Assembly (NCBI GenBank): GCA_002900995.3
Contig: CM035308.1
Span: forward strand, 1,922,001-1,986,000
Length of the DNA stretch: 64,000 bases
Direction of reading: 5' to 3'
DNA from: Ganoderma boninense
Taxonomy: Eukaryota; Basidiomycota; Agaricomycetes; Polyporales; Polyporaceae
In this document: positions 1-11,276 of the stretch, in pieces
How the letters are laid out: every line of letters starts with the position of its first letter
Numbering within the stretch: the stretch's first letter is position 1
Notes under the pieces: model-generated
Seen by the model: only the letters and a program-made list of their open reading frames with translations
What the model was told of the DNA's origin: nothing
The model's database searches: none
Program-made: the position numbers and the translations under genes

Positions 1-73
1 CGACCGAGTAGTTGGGCATCACCTCATTGCGAGGGTCGCGCGGAGGAGCGGGAGCGGGGGCGGGATCAGCCAT
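1..73 (-). CDS. 5' end of an unrecognised gene, cut by the window edge
   Basis: An ATG at 71-73 read leftward opens a frame to the edge of the window. It gives 24 residues starting MADPAPAPAPPRDPR, an Ala/Pro-rich N-terminus. GC content and codon use match a highly expressed basidiomycete gene, and about 100 bp of GC-rich leader precedes it. Too little is present to name a family, and an intron may follow just outside the window. The start is inferred only from the open frame and the N-terminal composition. Confidence 0.4.
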   Translation of the reverse strand, partial: MADPAPAPAPPRDPRNEVMPNYSV

Positions 74-2204
74 GTTCGTACCGGGCAGTGAGGTCGTACA
101 ACACGTCTAGCAGAGCTTAGGATAGAGATTAAGCGAAGCTATCGTAGCGAAAGAGATTTCCCGAGGACCGAAGACTCCTCGAGCTCGCAGTGCGCGGCGG
201 GCGAGCTAGGAGAAAGCGGCGGCGAGAGGCGAAAAGGAAAGGCGCCCGACCGACCGCTTTCCGCCCGGCCATAGACTATGCACTGCCGCCACCCTCGTAC
301 CTCGCCTTCCTGCAGTGCTGACAGCTCTGTAGTCTACGTAGTTCTCGCAGGGAGCTCTGGAGCTCGCTGTAGCGCTCTGTGCTCCTCATAGAGTCAGCCA
401 AAAATCAGGCATTGGGTACACTCATAATTTGACCACCCATGTTGAGGGGACCTTACCAGTCATGATATTGGACCATCCATAAGATTGAAAAATCAAGTAC
501 TAGGGAGTTCCGTTGAATCCGATGTTGAACGAGGAATCGGGCATCAGGGCGTCAAGTCGCTGTGAGCCTGCCCTGAAGCGGGCGCTACCCGTTGCCAGCG
601 AGACGATGCTGCGATCGTTCGAGTTTTTCGTGCCCCACCAACTCCCACTAAGTCCACGCAGCCCTGGTGCGACTCGCTCGATTTACTCGTTTCCTCTGTC
701 TAGGTTCTGGGTGTCATCCTCGATCTGCTCCGACCATGGCCTGCTCTGGCAGTGCTCTCCTTCCCTCTGCTTGGAGGTCAACGGCTCAGGCTCCCTCTCC
801 AAGAGTCACTGCTACGAGTCTCCGTCACCTTCCCTTCCCCACTCTTGCATCGGGGCCCTGTCTCTTGGATCATGGGATGCTCGAAGGCCGATATCTCAGG
901 TGCGTAGTCGCTCAGGTAAGTATTTACATTCTGTGTGCCGTCTTCCTCTTCTCCATCCCCATCTCCATTTGCTCGCAATCTGCCCCCGGGCATCGAGTTC
1001 TAGTCTTGAGAGATCCCTTTGGACAACGCGCGCACGCCCGAAACCTGCAATGCGACCCCTCGGGCACGCCTTCTGGTCGGAGGTGGAGGGAGAGTGGCCG
1101 TCCACCCTCTGTCGTTGGTAGACGTCGCTGTGCATCACCACCGGCGGCATCAGGACCTGCAGAAAAATTTTCTCCAGCTATCGCGATGTCAGTGGGCTTG
1201 TTGCGCAGGTACGTGAGGCTTCTATCAGTGGAGTACAGGTGAGTTTGAGTAGCGTGAGTGACACAGGTAAGTGCGTATATCGTCTCCAGCAATGCGTATG
1301 ATGTATAGTACAAGCGAGCGAGCTTCGTACGTTCCGTTATTGACTTGTAGACTACAAGTAGTAGGAGTACGTCGTCGCACGGGCTTGTTTTCCTACAATA
1401 GTGGTCTATATTGTACGTTGTATCCTAGCTTACGGAATATATTATATTTATACGCAGTTCCTAGCGATGCAAATGTGTGCGCGAGTGACTTACGAGCATC
1501 TACAGGTCTCTATAGGGCATTTACAGAGAACTACGTAGGCCTTGCGTGGTGGTACGGCGCTCTACAGAATCGAGACTTGTCTACGCGGCCTACAAAACTC
1601 TGTAGGCTACAGAGGCTTATGTAGGCAAGCTTTTTTTTCCTGATGATTATCAACCTGCACATGGCAGGCGCCTGTTATGCTCCATGCATGGGCAGAGCGG
1701 CGGGATCTGGACAAAGTCGTTGGAAGCATTGTACGTACTCGTACGTGAAGGGGCCCCAAGTGCTCCAAAGGGCGATTGTCGTGAAATGAAGGAGCACAAG
1801 CAGACGCGGCGAGGCGAAGAAGAAGTTTTGGGAGGGATGCAAGCGGAAGCGGAGAGGGCGCTAAGTGGCTACGCCTCCACGAGTGACAGATCCCATCGAA
1901 CGCCTCCGTGCATGAGCCGGACCTGCCTGTTTGGGACTCAACGCCGATCGATGGTGTGGTTCCTGCCACGCGCCTCCCAAAACGGAAGGAGGAGCCGGGA
2001 GGCGAAGAAAGAAGGGGGACAGGCCTTGTCTTCCGTCGCCAGCCTTTCCTGCCGAGTGGCGGCGCCTGCTCCCTCCGTATCGCAACCGTGGACGTGGCCC
2101 CACTTCCTCTCTCCCGCCACCCGCTTCCTCCAAATGCGGCCAGAAAACTTTCGGAATTTGTTCTTCGCTTTCTTGACGTCACGCGCGCCCCCCGCCATGC
2201 AAGC
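74..2204. other. Intergenic region without a supported gene
   Basis: About 2.1 kb lies between the partial minus-strand gene and the HAD phosphatase promoter. Several ORFs overlap here on both strands, but none has family-like composition or matching splice sites. Good 5' splice-site strings (CAGGTAAGT or CAGGTGAGT type) occur near 913, 1237 and 1264, so a spliced non-coding transcript is possible. The stretch 1290-1630 is AT-richer and repeats short words such as CTACAG/CTGTAG and GTAGGC/GCCTAC in both orientations, perhaps from an old repeat. Confidence 0.4.
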
Positions 2205-2213
2205 CATATATAA
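2205..2213 (+). promoter_or_regulatory. TATA box of the HAD phosphatase gene
   Basis: CATATATAAC lies about 130 bp upstream of the ATG at 2341. A C/T-rich and ACAACACACC-type leader follows, typical of strongly expressed fungal genes. The spacing allows a leader of about 100 nt. Confidence 0.55.
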
Positions 2214-2340
2214 CACCCACCCCCAGGGCCACTCTCCCTCACCTCCCAGCTTCATAGCAACCTAACAACACACCTTTCTCTCCCTCACCGCGACCACCAA
2301 GCCTCTTGTCCACATCACCTCTACCACAACCTATTCCATC

Positions 2341-3444
2341 ATGTCTGACACCACTTTCTACGCCGACGCCGTCCTCTTCGACATGGTCTGTTCTTTCCCC
2401 TCTAACATATGCCTCTCTATATTCATCTTCATTTTCCCTCTGTAGGACGGCACCCTCACCGACTCCATTGCAGCTGTCGAGGCCGCATGGGGAAAGGTCG
2501 CCCAGGATATCGGCCAGGACCCAGCATACGTGATCGCTGCCACTCACGGCAAGCGCGCTGTCGACAACCTCGCCCAGTTCAAGCCTCACATTAAGGCCCA
2601 CGAGATGGACAGCGAGGTCCAAGCCTTCGAGGAGTCCATCCTCTTCTTCGCAGACGCATACAACAAGCACGGCCCCGGCTCCCAGCCTGCCTCCCCCGCT
2701 TCCTCCGGCGCTGCGACACCCGCCCTCACGCCATCCAACTCCCTCCCCAGCTCCCGCTCATCCTCCCGCACGCCATCCTTCGTTGGCAACCTCGCTCAGC
2801 TCGCCACCTTCCGCCGCCCGTCCTTCCTCTCCCGCGTCTCCACTCTTCTCGCGATGCCCTCCATCATCCCCGAGGGCGACGCAGCGACGTTCGAGGACCC
2901 GATCATGGAGGAAGAGCACGAGGGAATCGTCGACGACTGGCGCGCCAACCTCGAGAAGAAGCACCGTCTCGAGGCGTGGCAAGTCGAGGCTGCCGCCGTC
3001 GACCGCTCCGTGCGCATCCTTCCGGGGGTGAAGCGTCTCATGGACTCCATCCCCAAGGGCAAGTACGCCGTCGCAACCTCCGGTGCACGCACATATGCGC
3101 ACGGCTGCATGACCCGTGTCGGCATCACGCCTCCCGAGGTCACGATCACCGCGGACGACAAGCGTCTCAAGGCTGGCAAGCCCGCGCCCGACCCGTTCTT
3201 GCTCGCGGCGAAGGAGCTCGGGTACGATGCGAAGCGGTGTGTCGTGTTCGAGGACTCGCCCTCGGGCATCCGCGCGGGCGTCGCCTCCGGCGCGACCGTC
3301 ATCGCGGTGTGCACGAGCCACGAGAGGTCGAAGATCGAGAACTGCGGCGCGCACTACATCGTCGACACGTTGCAGCAAGTGCGCATTACCGTCGACGGAG
3401 ATCGCCTCGGCTTCTCTATCTCGCCCGCCGCGAAGGTGTGCTGA
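2341..3444 (+). CDS. HAD-superfamily sugar/glycerol-phosphate phosphatase (GPP1/DOG1-like)
   Basis: Exons 2341-2385 and 2446-3444 encode 347 residues. The 60-bp intron falls inside catalytic motif I, which becomes VLFDMDGTLTDS after splicing. Later HAD motifs are visible: ATSGA (motif II), the Lys of KAGKPAPDPF (motif III) and VFEDSPSGI (motif IV). This order and spacing match the small HAD phosphatases that hydrolyse glycerol-3-phosphate or 2-deoxyglucose-6-phosphate in the cytosol. The protein is about 100 residues longer than yeast Gpp1. The extra length is a Ser/Pro/Thr-rich, presumably disordered insert (roughly residues 75-150) in the cap region, suggesting a regulated surface loop. Substrate choice cannot be read from sequence. 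It stands alone, with its own TATA box and a convergent neighbour. Confidence 0.9.
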
Positions 3445-4004
3445 AGTCTTTTGAGACTTGCGCCCCCGCGGGTGACAGCTTCATCCCCTTCGACTGTATA
3501 CTTATTCTCATCTGTTGACCCGTGCTACCGCCTGTTCACCGCGATGATTCCGCTTCTCAGTAATTCCTTGCTTTGCATGCTCGCACACCTCGTGCCCTGT
3601 CTCGCGCTCCTACGGATACCTTGTATATCTAGCTGTACACTCCATAGATTAGACTCCAATGCTTTAGTCGCATCCTTCAACAGTCGCTCTTATATGTGGG
3701 CTTTGCTTGCCATGCAGTACACATTCCAAATAGAATGCAGTCGTCTATGACACCCTTCATTGTGGGACTCCCGAGTCCAACGATCAATGCTTCGGCTCCC
3801 CGCCATGTGAGAATAGATCGGAAACATGTCCTTTGAATGAAGGATAAGGTGACGATAAGAACTAAGTAAGTACTGCTAGTGGCGTGGCTTCATTAGTGGC
3901 GCGGGACCGCGACATTACGACTCATTACGATCGAACAACCGATGCTTCACGTCCGTCGGAAGTCCATGAAAATGACATTCCCTGTCTACGATCGGTCTCC
4001 ACAG
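3445..4004. other. Convergent intergenic region
   Basis: This is the 3' flank of the HAD phosphatase (plus) and of the RecQ helicase (minus). It is of mixed composition with no coherent exon seen. It probably holds both polyadenylation regions. Confidence 0.5.
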
Positions 4005-7000
4005 CTACGTCGCCCTCGTGCCCTTGCCCTTCCGCACCCTCTCGCACGCTTGTCGTATGACGTCGGCCACCTCCCGCGCGTCCTCGAAATCGGCATCGGC
4101 CACGGCTGTCCAAGCTTCCTTGCGTGAGAGCATCGCGACCGCCTTGATCTGCCCCGAGGCCCGCTCCTCGTATCCCTGCGTTGTGCGGCAAAGAGAGTGC
4201 ACGCCAAACTCGAGCTCCCGCGCGACGGAGGACAGAACGCCGTTCTTCGTCTCTGTGTCTGCGGGTCCGAACTTGAGGCCGCTCCAGGAGGCGGCCCATA
4301 CGTTTGTCCCGGACCTGCTCGCATTTGAGTCGGGTGGTAGGACCTTGTGAAGGGCCTTTCGGAGTGCTGTGAAGTGGCGTTGGCGGACGTCGGCCTGCAT
4401 ATATGCGCGGTCAGTGCAGCCGTATTGGAGAAGGAGGCCCAGTGTGGATCGGCGGTGGCGATAACGTACCGGGATCTTCTGCGAGTATGCAGCGTCGAGC
4501 TCCACGTCGGTGTCGGGAATGGTGATGGGCGAGGCTACGCAGGGAGACCACCGGTGAGTAACTACATGGGGTACGAGCAGAGCCACTAACATGCTCGCCC
4601 GCCTGGTAGGTCTCCGGAATCCAAATCCAACTCGCTATCTGGCCGCGAGATCGTGTCCGAACTTTCCATATCAAGTTCTATGACCTCTCTAACGGCAACC
4701 TTTGCCTTGCCCTTCCCCTTGTTCGTCGGTCGAGACGGCATGAACTGGATCTCCTCATCGTCATCGGGAACTTCGAGCTCTGGCGCGTTGGGCTGCGGAC
4801 GGAGTGGTGCCGGCGGAGGCTGCATGCGAACCACACCGTTGGAGACGTCGCTCCCGACACTACTCTTCGCTGCATGCGGGTTGAGGAATGGCGTCTTGAA
4901 TGGCTTCCGGATTGCCTGTCTCAGCGACACAGCTGCGTTACCGACGTCATCAGTAAACGGCAAAGCTCCCGCCGCTGTCCGCTATACTCACAAATAGGAA
5001 CGGGGACAGAGGGCGGCGCCGTCTTAACCTTTTTCGATGGACCCTGACCAGACGGATGATCGCGCGCCGCGCTCTCCGAACCGCCCGCGCGTTTTGAGGA
5101 CGTTCGGGAAGGACCTGCCCCGGAGTTGGAGGAGTCCGAGAAGGATCCTCCAGAGGGTAGCCTGCGGATAGCGCTTCCTGGAGCAGGAGAATCGCGATCT
5201 GCCTTTGCGCCGGCATCGTCGAACTGGACGCGGGGTCCCGCTGGCCAAGGCTGTGAATCAACTTCCTCCTGGGGCGATAGGTGCAGCTTTCGGCTGCGCG
5301 CTTTGTTAGGGTATTTGCAGACCTAGAACGCATGCCATGAGGAAGGCCTATACAAGATAAAGGGTTTTGCACGGCGCCTGGCTTGAACGTACGTCGCACA
5401 TCCCATTGCAGTATTTCTTTGTAACCTCCGGATCCCGCAAGTCGATGTTTTCACCGAAGTACCGACAAATCAGCTGAGCACCACAAGATTGGGATTTCAG
5501 TTGAGATTAGACGCGAAATACCGCGCGTACTCACCACATGTCGACATAGGTTGACGTTCTCGGCGAAGTTGAGCAGCTGTTGATGCAGAGAATATGATAA
5601 GCAAATCGGGGCCAGAAATATCTAAAGAGCAAAAGTTACAGCGGTCAGGCTGTCTGAAGCCCTCTGGCTCGGTTCCGGCCCGTTGTCCGACTCGGCTCGA
5701 ATGATGCGTTTTGAGTGGGAGTCGGATACCCAGTGCTTCACTCGTGCGGCATCTTCTCTTGCTACTATGGCTTTAGACGGCGATAATTACGTAGAAGTAT
5801 AAACCCCTTACAATAGAACAGGATGCACTTGGCCGGCTGACAGGACATAAATGTGAGGTTCTCCTCGGCTGGGTGACCAAAATAATGTGGAACGCAACGT
5901 ACGAGGCCATCTCGACCTGCCCTACCAGTCTCTTGATAGTACCCTGTCCCAGCATGAGTCGTTATAACGTCGGTCGCAATTATGTGCTATACCACGGACC
6001 TTCAAAACTCTTCGGCAAATCGAAATGAATGATGTAGCTGAGGCGCGGTAAGCCGCACGGTTTACACCGAGATCCACTACGGGGATGGACGTACCGGACG
6101 TCGGCCTTGTCAATCCCCATGCCGAACGCAATGGTGGCACAAACCTAGCGGTCGTCATGAGCATGCAGTCCTCCTCGGCATACAGACATACTTACCACAT
6201 CCACACCGCCAGGAATACCAGTACCACCTTCGTCCCATTCCTTCAACGTCTTATCTAAGACTGAATTGCTGGAGCATAGACATCTGCTCAGCCAAAACCG
6301 AAAATCAGAGGCTCTAGACCGAACCCACCTCAGGCCACGGTGGTAAGCCTTCGCCTGGATGCTCTTCTTCCTCAGGAAGTCCGCGAGCTCGTCACAGAGA
6401 GCACGCGTTCGGCAGTACACGATCCCTGAAGATGCGCGGCCTCTCCTTCGGTGCAGGTTCTCGATGTACTCGTATATGTCAATCATATGGGCAGTTGGAT
6501 TTGGGTTGGACTGATATCGAATCTAGTGAAGCGCACCCACCCTTGTGAACCTCACGTATGTTGAAGGGCGTCAGGAATCCCACCCACCTCGTAGTACAAG
6601 TTCGCACGGTTGAATGGATGGACCGCAACGAAAAGGCGGTTGGCGGCCATTTTCAAGCTGCGAATGATGTCTTCCTGCACCCTGCAGACGTTCAATACCG
6701 CATCCAGCAGTGTCCCGGAGCTCGAAACCACGCACATATCCGTTGCTGTTGCTGTGAGGGCCATGATCGGAATGTTGGGATATTTATCCCGAAACGAACC
6801 TAACCGCCTGTACTCTTCTCGGAAGTCATGACCCCATTCCTATGGCTCAAATCAGCATATATGCAGGCGTTATCATTCAGAGCTTACGGAGATACAGTGT
6901 GCCTTTGATTAGATTATTGATCAGCGACGGCACCAACGGACAGAATGCGCGTGGAACGACCGACCTCGTCAACCACTAAACGGTTCAGCTCATCCTTTTC

Positions 7001-7901
7001 CTGTAGTCCGGCGACGACCTGACGAATCTCCGTAGTACAGAACTTTTCGGGACTGACTGTGCAACGTCAGCCAGTCCATGTACGCGTATAAATTCGGCTG
7101 ACGACGCACCGTAAAGCAACCTGAAGGATGGGTTATCGGAACGGAGATCTTGAAGGACCTATGCAAACGCCGCTGAGCGGAGGTTCGACGGGCAAAGACA
7201 ATGCGCGCACATAAGCTCTATCTTTGGAGGAGACCTCGGACGTTAAAGAGGCAACAGGGACACCAAGGTCGCGCAGCTTTGATATCTCTGGGAGTTTCCG
7301 GTCAGGTAGGGAGCGACGTTCTGTGCTGGGTAATCTCACGATTCTTCATGAGAGCTGAAGAGGGTTTCAGAATAAGTCCAGGCTGAGGGTGAGCTGCGGA
7401 CCAACCTATGAGTGGTGAAACAACGACTGTGACTCCATTCTGATCGTATCTTGTTGAGTGAACACAAACGGGAGCATATGGGAGGTCGCCTACCTCAGCA
7501 GCCACAGCAGGCACCTGAAAGCACAAACTCTGTATCACAGAAATGTCAAAGGCTGGTTCTCCTAAGATGCCAGGATGCCGACCTTGCCCATTCCAGTCGG
7601 GGCAATGACAAGGACATCTGAGCCTAGAGACAAGCATGAGCCAGTTAAGGTGCAAGAGTTTTGTGCCAGTGTTTAGTACCGAGTACAGCGGCTTCGATGA
7701 TCTCTTCCTGTCGTCCCCGGAATGACGAGTGGCCAAAAGCTGCGTACATAATCAGAAAAACAGGGAAATGCTTGATACATCAGTGGACTATACTTGCTTT
7801 TCTGCAGCACCCTGCATAAGGCGAGGGGTGGATGAGAGGTGGTTACCAGGTATGCTTAGATGCGTTTGATCCACTTACCTTCTGCAAGCGTCCACGGGCA
7901 T
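4005..7901 (-). CDS. RecQ-family ATP-dependent DNA helicase
   Basis: Read leftward, about 25 small exons can be assembled in phase. In order they give [17 protein letters not shown], Walker [29 protein letters not shown], the DEAH box with [38 protein letters not shown], the motif V/VI blocks [11 protein letters not shown] and [12 protein letters not shown], and a RecQ-type zinc region with cysteines around 5420-5570. Together these are both RecA-like lobes plus the RecQ C-terminal domain of a 3'-5' helicase used in recombination repair. A tail of about 300 residues follows with Ser-rich, Lys-rich and acidic stretches and no recognised HRDC domain. The start ATG (7899-7901) opens a very short N-terminus, as in RecQ1/RecQ5-like forms. 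Exact exon edges are uncertain, especially near 6070 and 7800. Confidence 0.88.
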
Positions 7902-8112
7902 AGAGAGGATAATGCGGAGTAAATGCTTATGCGCTTGTTATGTGTATGGGGGCTGGATAGTGGTCGTCTATGAGGAAGAGCTATGCAGAGTCAGGTGCAA
8001 GACGTTCAAACGCTGGCAGTGCGCGCACTCGGACGCGTCGGTGGCGGCACACAATCTTCTCACGCACAGCCAGCTCGTGTTACTCGTGACAGGCCAGAAT
8101 CACGGGAATAGG

Positions 8113-8567
8113 TCACGCCGCGTCGTCCTGACCGTGACCGTTGTCCCGCGATTCCCGGCCGATGGCGGCCACCTCGAGTCCTTGGCCAATGACTAGCGTA
8201 TCCTCCATCGTCTTCTGCCCTCCCTGCTCCCCTTTCTTGTACCTCATCGCATAGTCCAATTTGCACCCCTGGAAAACAGAGTCGGGCGCAGGCTGGTATG
8301 CTCAGGTACGACTTGCTTCGACGCAACGAGCTCGAGTATCCTTTGACAATGACCATCCAGAGTCTGTCTCGCTAGGGCTGTTACTTATCAGTGCTGTAAT
8401 AGCGCCGTACTCCTCCTCTCCGTCAATATGCCCCTCGAAAGTATTCACTCGGCAGATCTCTTTCTGTCTGTGCATTGCTGTTTTGGGCGATCTAAACCCC
8501 GGATTTCCCTGCTCCAAAGCTCGAGTCGATCCTCTCCCAATGACGCCCACCCACTCTGTCCCCGCAT
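8113..8567 (-). CDS. Possible small three-exon gene, unknown product
   Basis: A frame from the ATG at 8565-8567 reads MRGQSGWASLGEDRLELW. It splices in phase from 8449 to 8367, and from 8313 to 8268, ending at the TGA at 8113-8115. The joined product is about 110 residues, charged (for example LELVASKQ then GCKLDYAMRYKKGEQ), with no family I recognise. A further charged block, PEKIDEVVKARDRLKEDNAKP on the same strand at about 8627-8690, may be an upstream exon, but an in-frame stop separates it. The gene starts about 210 bp from the RecQ start, which is on the same strand. This is a tentative call from splice phase and composition only. Confidence 0.3.
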
Positions 8568-9458
8568 AACCTCCAGCTATGCAGGTATCCGTTCCCATAA
8601 ACATCCTCACAGCTATGGCTTGGCGTTATCCTCCTTGAGCCTGTCCCGCGCCTTTACGACCTCATCGATTTTTTCTGGCTATACTGACTCGGCTTCAGCT
8701 CTGTCAAAGGATATCTCCACGGAGGAAAATCATTCACCACTGTAATAGGGGCAGCAGCTGGGATAAGCAACGCCACAGCGATGGGGCTGCTGGGTCGTGG
8801 ACTTAATCGTATCCTGCACAGAAGAGACGAGGCGACGATGCGGAAGGTCGTAGAGGAGCTGTACATGTGCCCGTCCGTGAAGGAGAAAAAGATCATCGCC
8901 GACATACAATAGTTCGTCGCGGACGCACCAACTATGCGAAGCTCGCCAGACCATTCAAGGACTTCTCCACCACCGTAGTCATGCATAACGTTGGAGGCTC
9001 AATAATGGGTCCTTCTGCCCCAGCTGCGCCGCGCGACACCTGGAGCTAGGCACGGCCTCTCCGTCGGCTCGTTTACCTCAAACTTCTCCCCGCTGCTTGA
9101 TATGATCGCTTGTGATGTTTCCAAGAGCTTCCTGCAGTCGCTCATATTTGAGTCTCCTAGGTAAGTCCCAATGTCTCGAACGAGGATCGCACATAGAAAA
9201 AACTATACTGTTCGTGCAACTTTGTAACCCTTTGCGATGGGTATCCTCATGATCGAAGCAAGTGAACGGATGCAGGCACCACCAGCCAACAGGCCGCCTC
9301 TCGACCCTGTCATCCGTCTTTCTTCAACAGAGCTCTTTATCTGCTTCCTCGGTTCCCATGGCCTCGTCACATCCCTCAATACAGCAGTCTCTGCCATAGA
9401 TTGACACCGATTCACTCCAATACCTCCCGTGATGTCAAATTGACACCAACTTCTCGAC
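8568..9458. other. Unresolved region with competing open stretches
   Basis: On the plus strand, 8699-8912 is open for about 70 residues. It follows a clean branch-site/acceptor (CTGAC...TTCAG) and reads GGKSFTTVIGAAAG, then RRDEATMRKVVEELYM, ending at TAG. No upstream exon in phase was found. On the minus strand the block at 8627-8690 looks equally protein-like. No gene is called for the rest of this stretch. Confidence 0.3.
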
Positions 9459-9828
9459 ATGTCGCCGATCGTCTTCTCTCTCTATTTCTTTGTGCCTGTT
9501 GTTTGGTACCATCTCCCTCGTCCTCGGGGCCTCACTTGTCTCCGCCATCTCGTACCAGCCCGCCTTGGCGTTAATATTCAGCTGCACCTCTCATCCTCCA
9601 TCCGCGGTCGGGCTCGCAGGCTGAGTCGGTGCCCAGATCATCGAGGTGAGCTTTTCTCAGCATGGGTTAGCACATATACTTCAAACATTTTGTAGACCGT
9701 AACATTTGCTATCGCCGCCGCTCTACTGTTTTTCAACCCTCAAAGAAACCTCGGCTCCTAGTCTGTACAACCGGTGCTCCTTTGTTGAACGGCAACAACG
9801 AACCGAAACCCTCATATCCGATTCTTGC

Positions 9829-10477
9829 ATGCCCCTCACCCAACCCTTCAGCCAACGCACCCCTGACCTATCAGCGCAACTCGGCGCTGCGAAAGAGGCC
9901 ATCGCCTCTATGACGTCTAGGATGGCGGTGCTTGCTGAAGAAAAGGACGACGCTCTGACTCGCGCTAACACTCTCGAGAATGTCAAGGAGTCGTGGGTGG
10001 CGCGGGAGCGGGCTCTGGTCTCGACAATCAAGGGTCTCAGATCCAACAAGCTTTCGGGCGATGCTACCAGTCTCCGTGTTAGACTGCAGGAGACGGAATC
10101 TATGCTCGCTCACCAGATCAACGTGAGGACGAAGCTCGAGGACGAGCTGGCGCGATACCGGGAGATCGCGCGTAGCCACCAGGAGGAGTTGCAGGCTTTA
10201 CGGGTATTTCTCGCTCCTCTTCCGTTGTTCAGCCAGTCTTTCCCGACGCTGACCTGCCATTTTACAGGCAGACACGACGAACCGCATACATGAACAAGCT
10301 GTCGAGATTGCGACCCTGAAGGGCCAGCTCTTGGCGATGAAAGAACTGGATCGCGAGCTCACAGTCCCTCCGAAGAGGCGAAAAGTGTTCCGGTTCTGGA
10401 AGAAGGAGCAGGTGGTCAAAATCGACTTGGGCATCTCGTCCAGCTCGGCGTCGAGCGGCACTTTCAAGCACTACTAG
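9829..10477 (+). CDS. Coiled-coil protein with basic C-terminal patch, function unknown
   Basis: Exon 1 runs to 10203, a 64-bp intron ends in TTTACAG at 10267, and exon 2 ends at TAG 10475-10477. From about residue 15 the product is a long heptad-rich coiled coil (alternating Glu/Lys/Arg with Leu/Ala, e.g. LEDELARYREIARSHQEELQ). A basic patch, PPKRRKVFRFWKK, that could be a nuclear localisation signal follows, then a Ser-rich end. The ATG at 9829 was chosen because a stop lies in frame at 9700-9702. However, an upstream exon from the ATG at 9459 (spliced near 9650 and again near 9775-9879) is also phase-compatible and would give a longer N-terminus. No enzymatic domain is visible. Confidence 0.6.
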
Positions 10478-11276
10478 TATGGGGAACTGGCCTCTCCCGC
10501 CGCATACCATTGCTGGACAAGTATTCACAACCTATCTTATACATATCTATCGCTCCGGACTTCGAGTCTTCTCAGCTGTAACAATGCGTCCATATTCGAG
10601 TCCATATTTAATACGAATACGTGTAGTCTGCACCCTACTTCGCCTTTGTCGAGAACGTTAGTCCCAGGTTAGCCCGGGCCGGAATGTGCTAGCGCCAATG
10701 GCAGCTGGAGTTTGGAATTGTTTTTGCAAGGCCGCGGCTGCTGATGCCATGGCGGACTTTCTACGATGCACCCGCTTGTCCTCAACCTCCACCGGCACCC
10801 GCTGACCGACTATTATCCTTACTCTGATATGTAGACCAATCGACCACATGTATGAGGACTTTCGTTGTCGAGAGCTCAAACGTTCCTCTAGAATCTCCGG
10901 ACACAACATGGATTCCAAGTTCTCCAAAGCCTGGGTCGCGCAAGGGTGCCATCGCGGGGGGGAGGGAGGGACTATATAGCATGGCTATCACAACCTTTGA
11001 AATATGTAATTCTTCTGTCGTGATCCGCCTACATCAAAATACATAACTTGGAGCAATCGCTTCGTGCAGAAGCCTCAGAGGTGGAGGACGCCCCGTGCGG
11101 TTAGTATGCCCGTTCCCGCGCACACGAGATGCTCGAATACGAACACTCTGTGGTGGACTGTGGCAAAAGCCTCGATGAGTTCGGACGCGTCATGAGGTGC
11201 GAATGACGGTTGTCAATTCTTGTCCGCTTCCTGGTTTTATCTACAGCTCCTAGTCTATGCAGCGCGCAGCCCGGAC
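10478..11276. other. Convergent intergenic region
   Basis: About 800 bp lies between the coiled-coil gene and the 3' end of the MetE-like gene. Small ORFs occur on both strands but none shows conserved-looking sequence. A G-run followed by TATATAG near 10960-10980 has no gene behind it. Confidence 0.45.

Noticed and set aside
513..1313. Overlapping ORFs of 70-200 residues on both strands
   Set aside because: Low-complexity Arg/Ser/Pro translations, no splice-consistent extension and no family resemblance; typical GC-rich shadow ORFs.
2758..3378. Long minus-strand ORF opposite the HAD phosphatase
   Set aside because: Antisense shadow of a well-supported coding exon; composition mirrors the sense codons.
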